Positions 7,959 to 16,184 of a stretch of DNA of 31,621 nt are shown here, in pieces (the first letter of the stretch is position 1; each line of letters opens with the position of its first letter). The translations under genes were made by a program, and so were the position numbers. Under the pieces are notes generated by a model that saw only the letters and a program-made list of their open reading frames with translations, was not told the DNA's origin and did no database searches. Source of the stretch: HGM04593 sp045589695 (GTDB lineage: Bacteria > Bacteroidota > Bacteroidia > Bacteroidales > Bacteroidaceae); contig JAZNPP010000002.1 of NCBI GenBank assembly GCA_045589695.1, positions 1 through 31,621 of the forward strand, given 5' to 3'.

Positions 7959-10900
7959 TTAAAGTGTAACATTCAGGTAGAACTCGAATCCCTGGCTATA
8001 CAAGTAGTCGGTACCGCGTTCTATCTTTACAGTCGAGAGTCTCAGGATGTCGGTAAAGTTTATGCCGAGACGCAAGTTACGCAGCATCATACGCTTGCAG
8101 AGCTTGTCGCCGAATTCATAGCTTAGATTAAGCGAACCGAGCGAGAGCGTGTTTTCGACTTCAGCGAAACGGTCGGTCTGCTTCGGGCGTGACGTGTCCG
8201 CAATATCTTTATATAGAGCATGGTCGCCCGGCTGCTTCCAACGATCGTCAAATACACGCCGGTCGGCATTGTATATCGGGTTGGCGCCCTCGACCTTCGT
8301 TACACGTGTCGTATTATATACCCAAGCTCCCGTACGGAGATTAAAGAGAGCATAAAGGCTGAATCCTTTCCAGAACACGTTCGTGCTGAAAGTCGCAGTG
8401 AATTCCGGTTCCGTATCGCCGATGAGTACCTTGTCGGCAGGGTCATAAACGAACGTGCGTTCGCCGTTACGTTTGATATACACCTCCTTGCCGGTAGCGG
8501 GGTCGATGCCTGCGGAACGGACCAGCTTAAGCGCTGTAACGCTCTCGCCCTCGGCATACTGCGGCAGCGGAACAAGCGAGTTCATCTGCTCATTCTCTTT
8601 ATTAATCTCTTCAAGCGCCTTGTTGATTTTGGTTATCTTGTTGCGGTTCATATAACCGGTTGTCGCCAAACGCCAATAGAAGTTGTTCGTACGGAATATA
8701 TAACCGTCAATCTGATACTCGATACCTTTGTTCTGCATTTCGCCCAAGTTCGCCTTTGCGCTTGTAGTACCTGTCGAAGGAGCCATAGCCTTGTCGAGCA
8801 GCAGGTCGGTCGTATTGCGGATGTACGCATCGACCGTGAAATTCAAGCGGCGGTCGAACATGCTGAGGTCGAGACCGATATTGTAGTTCATAGTACGCTC
8901 CCAAGTCAAATCGACATTACCTATTGTTATAGGAACAGCTCCGATACCGTTCTTGTACTCATAATCATTAGAATACTTATACATTGTCATTGCCTGGAAG
9001 GGGCTGAAGCTCACCTTGCCTGTATAACCGGCACTGCCGCGGACCTTGAAAATATCGAAGTGCTTTTTTACACGTTTCATAAACGGTTCGTTCATTACGT
9101 TCCAACCAAGACCGCCCGACCAGAAGTGACCGAAGCGGTTGTTCTTGCCGAACTGCGAAGAGCCTGTCGTACGCCATGTAGCATCAACGAAGTAACGGTT
9201 GCGGAACGAGAAGTTTCCCGTTGTAAAGAAACCGACATCGGCCGTTTCGGCCTGTGTGCCGTAGGGCTTACCCGTTGTCGGATACGCCGCCGCATTGCCT
9301 ATGAAAGAGAGCTTGTCGTTGAAAAAGCCTACAGTTTCCGTTATTTCACTGCTGCTCTTCGCATAATTTATCTCCCAACCGGCCGACAGACTTACAAGCG
9401 ACTCGTCCTTAAAGAACTTGTTGAAAGTACCTACAATATTGCCATTATAGCTTATGCCGTTTGAGACGCCTTTAATATACTGTCCCCTTTTCGCCAGGTC
9501 CGGTTCATTCTTATATACGAGCGATTTTGGAGATGTATACGTGTCGGCAGAGCCCATGTCGCTCGACAGGTTGAAATGAGCCGTCAATAGAAACATCTTG
9601 CTTATATCCCAACGCAGGTCGGTACTGTTCGAAAGGACTCTCTCTCCGCTCTTGTCGAAACTTGCGAGCGTGGCTTCATATAAAGGGTTATTTATATCCC
9701 ATGAAAGCACGGTATTGAGCGTACCGTCAAGATTGTATATTCTGTCGTACGGATTCATCTTCACATACTGCGAGAAAGAGCCGTAAGGCGAATTCTTCAC
9801 ATTAATCTCCTGATATGTCGTACGGTTAGATATTGTAAGCGTGCCTATGTAGTAGTCGAGCTTGAAGCCTACGTTATAACGCTTGCGGTAGTCGCCCTTC
9901 ATTACGCCTCTCGTATCTCCGAAGCGGCCCGTAAGTTCATAACGCAGATTTGACGCGCCGCCGTAGACACGCAAAGAGTGGTCGTGCGAAAGAGCGGTAC
10001 GTGCCGGCTGCGAGAGCCAGTCACTGCTCAGGCCGGCCCTCACGAGCTTGTAACGGTTATTATACAAGTTGTCCAGCTCATACTGTTTCTCAAGGTCGCC
10101 ATTGGCATCATAAAGCCCTGCAAGACGCTCATATTCAAGTTTCTCGGCCGCCGACAGAACACGATAGTCGCTCAGTACGGGCATCTGCAAATTGCCGGTA
10201 AAATTATACTGGACACGTACCGTACTCTCAAGTATCGGTTTGCGCGATATCACGATTACGCCATTGGCGGCCTTAGAGCCATACAATGCGGTAGCCGAAG
10301 CGTCTTTAAGCACCGTAATTTTCTCTACCTCGTTAATGTCAAGGTCGTATAGGTCCTGCATAGTTATCTCAGTACCGTCAAGAATGATTGTAGGCTGGTT
10401 TACCTGCTGACCGCTGTTAGAGAACGAACTCATGCCTCTAAGCACAAGTTCCGGCGTATGATTCGGGTTGGAACCCTGACTTGAATTTTGTACCATCGCC
10501 ATGCCGGGAGTAAGGGCCGACAAGGCTCCTATCAGGTTCGTTCCGGACACCTGACGGAGTTCAAGACCGGTAATTTCGGTCGCCGAGCCTGTAAACGTCT
10601 CCTTATTTTTTGACACGAAACCGGTAACGACCACGTCGCCGAGAGTGTTCGCGTCCTCTTCGAGTTCAATTCTCATCGCCGCCATTTTTCGTGACTTTGA
10701 GCTTAGCCTTATCTCTTTATATCCGACGAAAGAGACACGGAGCTCAAAATCCTTGCTTTCGGAATTTATACGGAACGCGCCTTCAATATCGGTCGATGTT
10801 CCTGTCTGCAACTTGCCGTCCTTATAGATGGCGACAGAAGCTCCTATCAGCGGCTCTTCGGTTTTTTTATCTACGACCACGCCATAAACAGCGACAGTCT

Positions 10901-11027
10901 CATCACCGATACCTGCCGCAAGGAGTTCCGTATGAGATTCAACTGCAAGAACAGGCTTTAGCGGAAACAGCAGAAGCATGCATAAAAGGCTGCACGCCCA
11001 AGTCTTTCTCAGAGTTATTCTATTCAT
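7959..11027 (-). CDS. SusC/RagA family TonB-dependent outer-membrane transporter
   Basis: A 1022-aa beta-barrel transporter that imports a bulky nutrient with energy from TonB. The signal peptide ends near residue 29 (PVLA). A carboxypeptidase-regulatory-like domain follows (about 46-122), then a TonB-box-like LGDVVVTGF segment (about 129-137), the plug (about 145-260, with TIILDGTEITMQDLYDLDIN and YGSKAANGVIVI) and the 22-strand barrel to an aromatic/hydrophobic C-terminus (EFYLNVTL). There is no N-terminal STN domain, so sensing by a partner anti-sigma factor is not expected, and none is encoded nearby. First gene of the four-gene operon. A strong terminator separates it from the gene upstream, so its promoter must lie in 11028-11083. 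Confidence 0.96.
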   Translation of the reverse strand: MNRITLRKTWACSLLCMLLLFPLKPVLAVESHTELLAAGIGDETVAVYGVVVDKKTEEPLIGASVAIYKDGKLQTGTSTDIEGAFRINSESKDFELRVSFVGYKEIRLSSKSRKMAAMRIELEEDANTLGDVVVTGFVSKNKETFTGSATEITGLELRQVSGTNLIGALSALTPGMAMVQNSSQGSNPNHTPELVLRGMSSFSNSGQQVNQPTIILDGTEITMQDLYDLDINEVEKITVLKDASATALYGSKAANGVIVISRKPILESTVRVQYNFTGNLQMPVLSDYRVLSAAEKLEYERLAGLYDANGDLEKQYELDNLYNNRYKLVRAGLSSDWLSQPARTALSHDHSLRVYGGASNLRYELTGRFGDTRGVMKGDYRKRYNVGFKLDYYIGTLTISNRTTYQEINVKNSPYGSFSQYVKMNPYDRIYNLDGTLNTVLSWDINNPLYEATLASFDKSGERVLSNSTDLRWDISKMFLLTAHFNLSSDMGSADTYTSPKSLVYKNEPDLAKRGQYIKGVSNGISYNGNIVGTFNKFFKDESLVSLSAGWEINYAKSSSEITETVGFFNDKLSFIGNAAAYPTTGKPYGTQAETADVGFFTTGNFSFRNRYFVDATWRTTGSSQFGKNNRFGHFWSGGLGWNVMNEPFMKRVKKHFDIFKVRGSAGYTGKVSFSPFQAMTMYKYSNDYEYKNGIGAVPITIGNVDLTWERTMNYNIGLDLSMFDRRLNFTVDAYIRNTTDLLLDKAMAPSTGTTSAKANLGEMQNKGIEYQIDGYIFRTNNFYWRLATTGYMNRNKITKINKALEEINKENEQMNSLVPLPQYAEGESVTALKLVRSAGIDPATGKEVYIKRNGERTFVYDPADKVLIGDTEPEFTATFSTNVFWKGFSLYALFNLRTGAWVYNTTRVTKVEGANPIYNADRRVFDDRWKQPGDHALYKDIADTSRPKQTDRFAEVENTLSLGSLNLSYEFGDKLCKRMMLRNLRLGINFTDILRLSTVKIERGTDYLYSQGFEFYLNVTL

Positions 11028-11082
11028 TTACTGTTTGTATTAATTAATATTCGCTAATTATTTGAAGTATAATGCGAAAATA
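11028..11082 (-). promoter_or_regulatory. Presumed promoter region of the SusCD operon
   Basis: Only about 55 bp separate the susC start from the T-run of the upstream gene's terminator, so the operon promoter must be here. I see no perfect TAnnTTTG box; TATTTTCG on the minus strand is one base off. Confidence 0.35.
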
Positions 11083-11120
11083 CAAAAAAAAGCGCTTCCC
11101 GCAAAGCGTGGGAAGCACTT
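11083..11120 (-). terminator. Rho-independent terminator of the four-unit secreted protein gene
   Basis: On the minus strand an 11-bp stem (11120-11110 with 11100-11090, one mismatch) and a 9-nt loop are followed by eight consecutive T residues. It lies 45 bp after the stop of the 701-aa protein and insulates it from susC. Confidence 0.9.
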
Positions 11121-11164
11121 TAATAGATTTATATAAATATTGTAAAGCTATCAGGAACTGTTTC

Positions 11165-13270
11165 TTACTTTACCAATACTTTTTTGCCGTTCACAATGTA
11201 AAGACCGGGAGCCGCAACCTCATCGATTCTGCGGCCCTGCATGTCAAAGATACCCTCAACAGCAGCGTCGGCAGCAACCTCTTCGATAGAAAGCTCAGCA
11301 TCCTTCTTGCTAAGAGTTACATTCTTGTATGTAGCCTGTTTCACGTTGTTCTCCGCATCATTGTTACCCCATGCGCCTGCTACTATCGTAAAGTCTTCCA
11401 TGCTCAAAGTGCCGTCTTCGTTCAACTCAGTTTTTATAGGGTTAGCTTTAGCGTCTTTATCAAACATCTTAAGGTAGCTACCGCCACCCAAAGAGTAAAC
11501 AAGACCATTCTCGACAGTCGCGCTGTTGCCGTCTTCCGCGATAGACAGTTTAATGCCAACGCCATAACCGTTTAATGCAGACACATCATTACCCATAAAA
11601 CTTTTAATAGCATAAGTTTCAGCCATCACTCCTTCTATTGCAGGCATAAACACGACCTCAACGTCGAATGATTCCGCATACTTTTCGGCAGCCGGATCAA
11701 CCATTTCCACTTCTGCCTCAAGAACGTATGTACCGGCCCAGTCAAATGCGGGAGCCTCTTCTTCGGCAGCTTTTTCTGCGGTCACATTCTGATAGAATAC
11801 CACAAGACCATTATCAAAATCTATCTCATCACCCCATTTTTCATACGCATACACATTGAAATCCTCTACAGAAAGCGTTCCGTCTTCATTAAGAGTCAGC
11901 TTCAAAACAGTTGCCTCATCTTCAGAATTCATCAACTGCCAATATCCAGAAGCACCAGACTTCAAGAATATACAGCCATAGTAACTGTCAAGAGGAATTT
12001 CAGCACCTGTTTCAGTTATTCTAAATTCCATATACCCTTGATTTGGCGTATACACATCGTAGCCCAAAAATGTCTTTACACGATACTTACCGTCACTTTC
12101 ATAATACACTACCTCCATAGTTGATTCCGCAGGCCACTCCACATCGGCATATTTGTCGCCTTTCAGGATATCTTCATCGGCATCATTCACTCTTATATTC
12201 CAAACACCTGCCCAGTCAAATGCGGGAGCATCAGAAGGTTTCTTCAAGCTGCCGGCAATATAATACTGTTTGACATCCACCTTGACAACAGGTTTACCAT
12301 CCTCGTCTACGCCGCCGTCACTGTGTACGACAAAAGAGAAACCGCCGGAAAGAGCCATAGCAGTCTCGTTGCTGTAATTGAAAGCGATAACCCCCTCAGT
12401 CGCATAGCCGTTCATGTCTGAAAAAATAATACTGTTAGCCTCGTCAAGAGAGCAATCTTTGAAAGAGAGCGACAGCAAATTGCCGTCAAATGTCGCAGGC
12501 AGTACAACATTATCATAGCCCTCAATAGCGAGAGTAGCTTTGTACGCACTGTTGTCTTCACCGCTCTTTTCAAGAGATACAGTGAACGTTGTAGGTATAA
12601 CAGAGCCCTCCATTGTGGCAGACTCACCGGGCCCTGCCGTGAACACCCATTCGCCGCTGACATCGGCAACTTCAATCGTTTCGGCTTTGACAAGAGTCAT
12701 CTTCACATTTTTGTATGTAGCTATGATTGTGCCTTTCGCATCCGTTTTGGGGTCAGCGAGCGTTACGACAGTAAAGGACGGAATGGTAATCTCGATACCG
12801 TCGGTAGTGAATATCGAATAATACAAAGGACCGTAAGTCTTCACTACCCATTCGCCGTCAGGCTTGCCGTCCCCATCGACATCGATTTCAGAATCATAAA
12901 GACCTTGCGGATTGTCTCCATTCTCATTAGCCAACAAGAAACCGTTATTCCATAATACAGGAAGGTTCGGATTGTTAATCTTTATCATTTGCTGACCTTC
13001 TTTAGTGCCTAAAGCATTGATATTCTGCTGCACGTCGGAACCGGCAAAACCAACAATAACGCCATCGTAAATACCGTTCGGATCGGCCTTGATAACCGCT
13101 TCGCACTCATTAGGCAACAAAGCTTTCTGTTCGTCAGTAGCCGCATCGGAATAAACGACATCGGCAGTAAACTTGTACTCACCGAACAAGTCAGCAATAC
13201 TTTGCACCTGCGCATTAGCCATTGTAGCCATAAGCGCAAGAGAAACTAACATAAAGTAAAATTTTCTCAT
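11165..13270 (-). CDS. Secreted four-unit beta-rich protein with C-terminal sorting-type tail
   Basis: Unrecognised protein of 701 aa. Signal peptide 1-20 (ATMANA). The body holds four related units of about 145-165 residues, starting near 27 (LFGEYKFTADV), 203 (VSGEWVFTAGP), 350 (FDWAGVWNIRV) and 508 (FDWAGTYVLEA). Several end in a YKNV-type strand (TYKNVKMTLVK near 186, FYQNVTAEK near 492, TYKNVTLSKK near 648). Asp-rich turns such as DVDGDGKPDGEW (130-141) could bind calcium. The last 35 residues (GIFDMQGRRIDEV then GLYIVNGKKVLVK) form a short Por-secretion-like tail. It is acidic overall, with no catalytic motif seen. It has its own promoter and terminator, so it is a separate transcription unit. 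Adhesion or ligand binding at the surface is a guess. Confidence 0.75.
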   Translation of the reverse strand: MRKFYFMLVSLALMATMANAQVQSIADLFGEYKFTADVVYSDAATDEQKALLPNECEAVIKADPNGIYDGVIVGFAGSDVQQNINALGTKEGQQMIKINNPNLPVLWNNGFLLANENGDNPQGLYDSEIDVDGDGKPDGEWVVKTYGPLYYSIFTTDGIEITIPSFTVVTLADPKTDAKGTIIATYKNVKMTLVKAETIEVADVSGEWVFTAGPGESATMEGSVIPTTFTVSLEKSGEDNSAYKATLAIEGYDNVVLPATFDGNLLSLSFKDCSLDEANSIIFSDMNGYATEGVIAFNYSNETAMALSGGFSFVVHSDGGVDEDGKPVVKVDVKQYYIAGSLKKPSDAPAFDWAGVWNIRVNDADEDILKGDKYADVEWPAESTMEVVYYESDGKYRVKTFLGYDVYTPNQGYMEFRITETGAEIPLDSYYGCIFLKSGASGYWQLMNSEDEATVLKLTLNEDGTLSVEDFNVYAYEKWGDEIDFDNGLVVFYQNVTAEKAAEEEAPAFDWAGTYVLEAEVEMVDPAAEKYAESFDVEVVFMPAIEGVMAETYAIKSFMGNDVSALNGYGVGIKLSIAEDGNSATVENGLVYSLGGGSYLKMFDKDAKANPIKTELNEDGTLSMEDFTIVAGAWGNNDAENNVKQATYKNVTLSKKDAELSIEEVAADAAVEGIFDMQGRRIDEVAAPGLYIVNGKKVLVK

Positions 13271-13406
13271 AACCTAAAAATTTAAGTTTATAAATAAAAA
13301 AAACATTTTTATCAAAATTCCGGAAATCGAGCCTCTGATACGGGCAATGCGCAACACCCGCATACCCCCTTCGCAAACCTCGAACCGTAAACAAACAATT
13401 AAGTAA

Positions 13407-13438
13407 CAAAATTAACGCAAATACAATAAAAAAGCAAA
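13407..13438 (-). promoter_or_regulatory. Bacteroidales-type promoter for the 701-aa secreted protein gene
   Basis: On the minus strand a TTTG box (13438-13435) is followed after 20 nt by a perfect TAnnTTTG box (TAATTTTG, 13414-13407). This matches the -33/-7 consensus of the Bacteroides primary sigma factor. The predicted leader is about 130 nt and contains a weak GCGGG/CCCG(T) hairpin near 13335-13365. Confidence 0.8.
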
Positions 13439-13475
13439 AAAAATGTCGATTATCTTCAAAAACAACCGACATTTT
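13433..13475 (-). terminator. Rho-independent terminator after the TlpA-like gene
   Basis: AAAATGTCG and CGACATTTT arms (13475-13467 and 13448-13440) flank an 18-nt loop on the minus strand, followed by a T-run. It lies about 45 bp after the TlpA-like stop and overlaps the -33 box of the next gene. Confidence 0.75.
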
Positions 13476-13518
13476 CATATATTTTAATATTCTATCTGTT
13501 CTTTCGTCTTCAGACAGC

Positions 13519-14853
13519 CTATTCAAGCTCTTCAAGCATCTTTTTCAACTCATTACCGCTGCTGGGACGCATAGCGCCGTAAGTATGCAGACAGCCCTCT
13601 TTATCGTATATGACAAAAAAGGGAATACTCTTAACATTCAACGCCTTGCCCAAAGTATTGCCGCTATCGTTAAACTGGTAACCATGCATATTCAATTCTG
13701 ACATTTTGTTTTTCCACGAATTCACATCGGAATCGGAAGAGACGGAAACAAAGACAATATCCTCTTTTTCAAGTTCCCGCTCCAGTTTTTGAAGGAACGG
13801 AACCTCTTTGCAACAAGGCACGCACCACGACGCCCACATATCGACATATACATACTTGCCTTTGAATATTGAGAAATCGAGCCTGTCGCCGTTCTTGTCT
13901 ACGAGCACCGCATTCTTCGGGAACGGCGAGCCCGGTATCGCAGACTCACGCTCCATGTATTCATTGACATATACTTGAGGCAGCGAATATTTTTCGGTCG
14001 CGGCCTTCACCTGCCCGAGCCCTCCTTCAAAATCGGACGAATAGTCGTGCTGCGACAAGAAATCGGACATTATGGAAGCTGCGACATATTCACGCAATGG
14101 CTTATTCTTATATTTAGAATACAGCATTTCAAGCTTTTCAAGCAAGGATAGAGAGGAAGGGATTTCGCCTCTTATTATTTGCGGGACCGAATAGAGCAAT
14201 GAAGCATATGAGTTGTCAAGCGTCTCTTCGGGAAGCGGCAAGACTCCTCCGCGTTCAAAAGGCGCTTCGCCGGCCGGCAATTTTAAAGCATGAGGAATTG
14301 AGTTGTACGCGCTATACGCACGCGCATACGCCTGTACTTTCATATACTCCATGGCGTGGAGCGAAAGGCGCCCGGTTTCCAATATCGAGTCACAGAATGC
14401 CACATACCCCCCAACAAGCTCCTTCAGTTCCTGCGGCGTGAATGACGGCTGAGTCCACAAACGCCTGTCAAGGGCGTTCATGCGAATATTCAACATGGAC
14501 AAAGCTTTATTGTCGGGAGTGTTGCCTATATGCAGCCTGGAGCCATCTATTTCAACCGCCAACGCGCCGTTTTCCGCAGGGGGCAAAGAGAAGGGAACGC
14601 TCAACTGCGACAGTCCTTTAACGACAATCAAATTGTAAAGCCCTACATCAGAGAATTTTACAGATGCGGTATAAATTCCGTTTTTACGACGAAGAACTAT
14701 ATTTCTGTTTTCTGCTCCTGTATTCAAAGGCTGAACAAGCACTTTTACTATTTCCGAGGTATCTCCCGACAAAGAGATATCCAATCGGAGCCTTTGCGCC
14801 GAAGCGCTTAAAGCGAAAAGCAGGAATGCAGCAGTTGCGAAAAGGTGTTTCAT
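13519..14853 (-). CDS. TlpA-like thioredoxin-fold protein, exported
   Basis: A 444-aa protein with signal peptide (MKHLFATAAFLLFALSASA), then a beta-rich N-terminal region (about 20-110) and a helical middle. A C-terminal TlpA/AhpC-TSA thioredoxin domain (about 308-444) has the redox pair Cys344 and Cys347 in WCVPC and the cis-proline loop KSIPFFVI. Such Bacteroidales proteins are periplasmic thiol-disulfide reductases and often accompany uptake loci. The frame stays open upstream to 15036, but the extra 61 residues have no conserved character. The signal peptide begins exactly at the ATG at 14853, which I take as the start. It is monocistronic, with a terminator behind and a candidate promoter at 14942-14972. 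Confidence 0.88.
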   Translation of the reverse strand: MKHLFATAAFLLFALSASAQRLRLDISLSGDTSEIVKVLVQPLNTGAENRNIVLRRKNGIYTASVKFSDVGLYNLIVVKGLSQLSVPFSLPPAENGALAVEIDGSRLHIGNTPDNKALSMLNIRMNALDRRLWTQPSFTPQELKELVGGYVAFCDSILETGRLSLHAMEYMKVQAYARAYSAYNSIPHALKLPAGEAPFERGGVLPLPEETLDNSYASLLYSVPQIIRGEIPSSLSLLEKLEMLYSKYKNKPLREYVAASIMSDFLSQHDYSSDFEGGLGQVKAATEKYSLPQVYVNEYMERESAIPGSPFPKNAVLVDKNGDRLDFSIFKGKYVYVDMWASWCVPCCKEVPFLQKLERELEKEDIVFVSVSSDSDVNSWKNKMSELNMHGYQFNDSGNTLGKALNVKSIPFFVIYDKEGCLHTYGAMRPSSGNELKKMLEELE

Positions 14854-14941
14854 CGATATAAAATTTGCGTGTCTTACAAAATGCCCGAAGGCATATCTCC
14901 GCAACAATACAAAAAGACGAGACTTACGTATGTTGCGATTG

Positions 14942-14972
14942 CGAAGATAATAAAAAAATTCAACATTCCAAG
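14942..14972 (-). promoter_or_regulatory. Candidate promoter of the TlpA-like gene
   Basis: On the minus strand CTTG (14972-14969) is followed after 19 nt by TATCTTCG (14949-14942), one base off TAnnTTTG. The same TATCTTCG variant occurs before the GH84 gene. Transcription from here would begin downstream of the 15036 in-frame start, supporting the start at 14853. Confidence 0.45.
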
Positions 14973-15009
14973 ACCCGGACAGCAAGCAACGCCTACAATA
15001 TCGGCCGAC

Positions 15010-15039
15010 AAAAAAAATGCAGGCGGTCGCCTGCATTTT
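15010..15039. terminator. Rho-independent terminator downstream of the repeat array
   Basis: An 11-bp perfect stem (AAAATGCAGGC at 15014-15024 with GCCTGCATTTT at 15029-15039) has a 4-nt loop and a T-run on the minus strand. It probably ends the transcript of the GEVED-like gene after the 82-bp repeats. Confidence 0.85.
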
Positions 15040-15050
15040 CTATAATGCTT

Positions 15051-15080
15051 GAACGTAAGCGGTTTAGCCGCTCTTCGTTA
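15051..15080. repeat. Extra hairpin beside the 82-bp repeats
   Basis: AACG..AGCGG and CCGCT..CGTT arms around a short loop can fold into an interrupted stem. It sits between the repeat array and the terminator, so the whole 3' region of the GEVED-like transcript is hairpin-rich. Confidence 0.45.
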
Positions 15081-15087
15081 AACGTTA

Positions 15088-15251
15088 TCACTTAACCAAC
15101 ATTTGCACTTTGTGCGAACTGCTTTTCGTTCGGCCATGCTTAATCAAGCGAGCTTGATAATCATTGCTCTCACTTAACCAACATTTGCACTTTGTGCGAA
15201 CTGCTTTTCGTTCGGCCATGCTTAATCAAGCGAGCTTGATAATCATTGCTC
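15088..15251. repeat. Two identical 82-bp tandem repeats with internal palindromes
   Basis: Units at 15088-15169 and 15170-15251 appear identical, with period exactly 82. Each holds three inverted repeats. In unit 1 these are GCAC-TTT-GTGC (15105-15115), CGAAC/GTTCG (15115-15132) and ATCAAGC-GA-GCTTGAT (15143-15158). Read on the minus strand, each unit ends AAAGTGCAAATGTTGGTTAAGTGA. That resembles the last bases of the adjacent GEVED-like gene (AAAGTGCTGGTTAAGTGA), including its stop codon. The array lies directly after that stop. It looks like a duplicated gene 3' end or 3'-UTR element. Confidence 0.9.
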
Positions 15252-16013
15252 TCACTTAACCAGCACTTTGCTGCCGTTCACGATGTAAATACCGGCCTTT
15301 GTTATACTGTCGATACGACGGCCTGTAAGGTCATATACTTCTTGCGCTTCGTCGGCCGCCAACACAGCTACTCCGGTAACAGGATCTCCGACCTGAAGCA
15401 TTACGTCGATAATTTGACCGCCGTTCGCCGTAAAATCGCCGAACTTGCCGTCGGCATCGCCAAGCGGATCAATATTACACCAGTCTTGTTTGATACGCAT
15501 GTGGTATACTCCCTCTTTCTCAGGAGCCTTGAACGAAGGCACTGCAGGCTCCATGCGTTCGTTGCCCGTGACAACCGCGCCTGCGCTATTCCAGCCCGTT
15601 TCATCACTTGCGCCATCGTTGTTGTAGAACGAATAAGCTACAAGGTCGCCGGCAGGCGTCCAGCCGTCAGCATCAACGCTCGCCGTAAAACCGTTAAAAT
15701 CGGTGTCGATGTACACGTAGTGATGTGACCAGATGTTAGCAACGCGGCCAATCTCCACTTTCAGTTCCTGTCCAGGTTCCACCTCAAATACCATAAGCCC
15801 CGTCGCATCGAAATACTCAAGTTTTTTCTGCGCATCATCCAGCGTCAGAACTTGCTCGCCAATACTAATGGAGCCGATGTCACGTGTCACGTCATAGTTG
15901 TCAAATGTTCGCGTGCCGTTGTTCCTGACTGAATAGTCGGCCTCCTGAGCAAAAGCGGAAGACGCCAAGAAAGCCAAAGAAACGATAAGATAGTAAAAGT
16001 TCTTCATAAGCAT
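15252..16013 (-). CDS. Secreted GEVED-like domain protein with sorting-type tail
   Basis: A 253-aa exported protein. Signal peptide ends near SSAFA (residues 1-22; an ATG two codons in, at 16007, is an equally good start). The middle reads like the beta-sandwich GEVED domain often found in secreted Bacteroidota proteins: VYIDTDFNGFTASVDADGW (an aspartate-rich, probably metal-binding segment, about 98-116) and YHMRIKQDWCNIDPLG (about 168-183). The C-terminus (VYDLTGRRIDSI, then GIYIVNGSKVLVK) is a short Por-secretion-like tail, closely similar to that of the 701-aa protein. Expected outside the cell or on its surface; role unknown. Two 82-bp repeats follow the stop directly. Confidence 0.78.
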   Translation of the reverse strand: MLMKNFYYLIVSLAFLASSAFAQEADYSVRNNGTRTFDNYDVTRDIGSISIGEQVLTLDDAQKKLEYFDATGLMVFEVEPGQELKVEIGRVANIWSHHYVYIDTDFNGFTASVDADGWTPAGDLVAYSFYNNDGASDETGWNSAGAVVTGNERMEPAVPSFKAPEKEGVYHMRIKQDWCNIDPLGDADGKFGDFTANGGQIIDVMLQVGDPVTGVAVLAADEAQEVYDLTGRRIDSITKAGIYIVNGSKVLVK

Positions 16014-16052
16014 TAATATTAAATGAATAATAGTTTGGCAATGTAATTATTG

Positions 16053-16060
16053 CAAAGATA
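16053..16060 (-). promoter_or_regulatory. Promoter -7 box of the GEVED-like gene
   Basis: TATCTTTG on the minus strand, a perfect TAnnTTTG match about 40 bp before the start codon. No clean TTTG -33 box is visible (TTCG at 17-nt spacing is the nearest). It is divergent from the thioredoxin lipoprotein promoter. Confidence 0.6.
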
Positions 16061-16145
16061 TACATTTTTATCGCCGGCGAAAATTCTAATGCATTTTTTT
16101 TGCAATTATTTAACCAAAAAAATATATGCGGTAAAGATAATATGG

Positions 16146-16153
16146 TATATTTG
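16146..16153 (+). promoter_or_regulatory. Promoter -7 box of the thioredoxin lipoprotein gene
   Basis: TATATTTG, a perfect TAnnTTTG match 31 bp before the ATG at 16185. The flanking DNA is very AT-rich. No convincing -33 box. Confidence 0.6.
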
Positions 16154-16184
16154 CTCAAAACCGTTTTAAAAGGATTAATATATC

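Noticed and set aside
8220..9464. Plus-strand open frame of 414 codons antisense to susC
   Set aside because: The translation is rich in Arg, Cys and His and has no domain character. The minus strand encodes a clear SusC barrel, so this is a codon-composition shadow.
14854..15036. N-terminal extension of the TlpA-like protein from 15036
   Set aside because: It would place 61 unconserved residues before a perfect signal peptide, and a candidate promoter lies within it.
15088..15251. CRISPR array
   Set aside because: Two adjacent identical 82-bp units have no distinct repeat/spacer pattern and no cas genes nearby.
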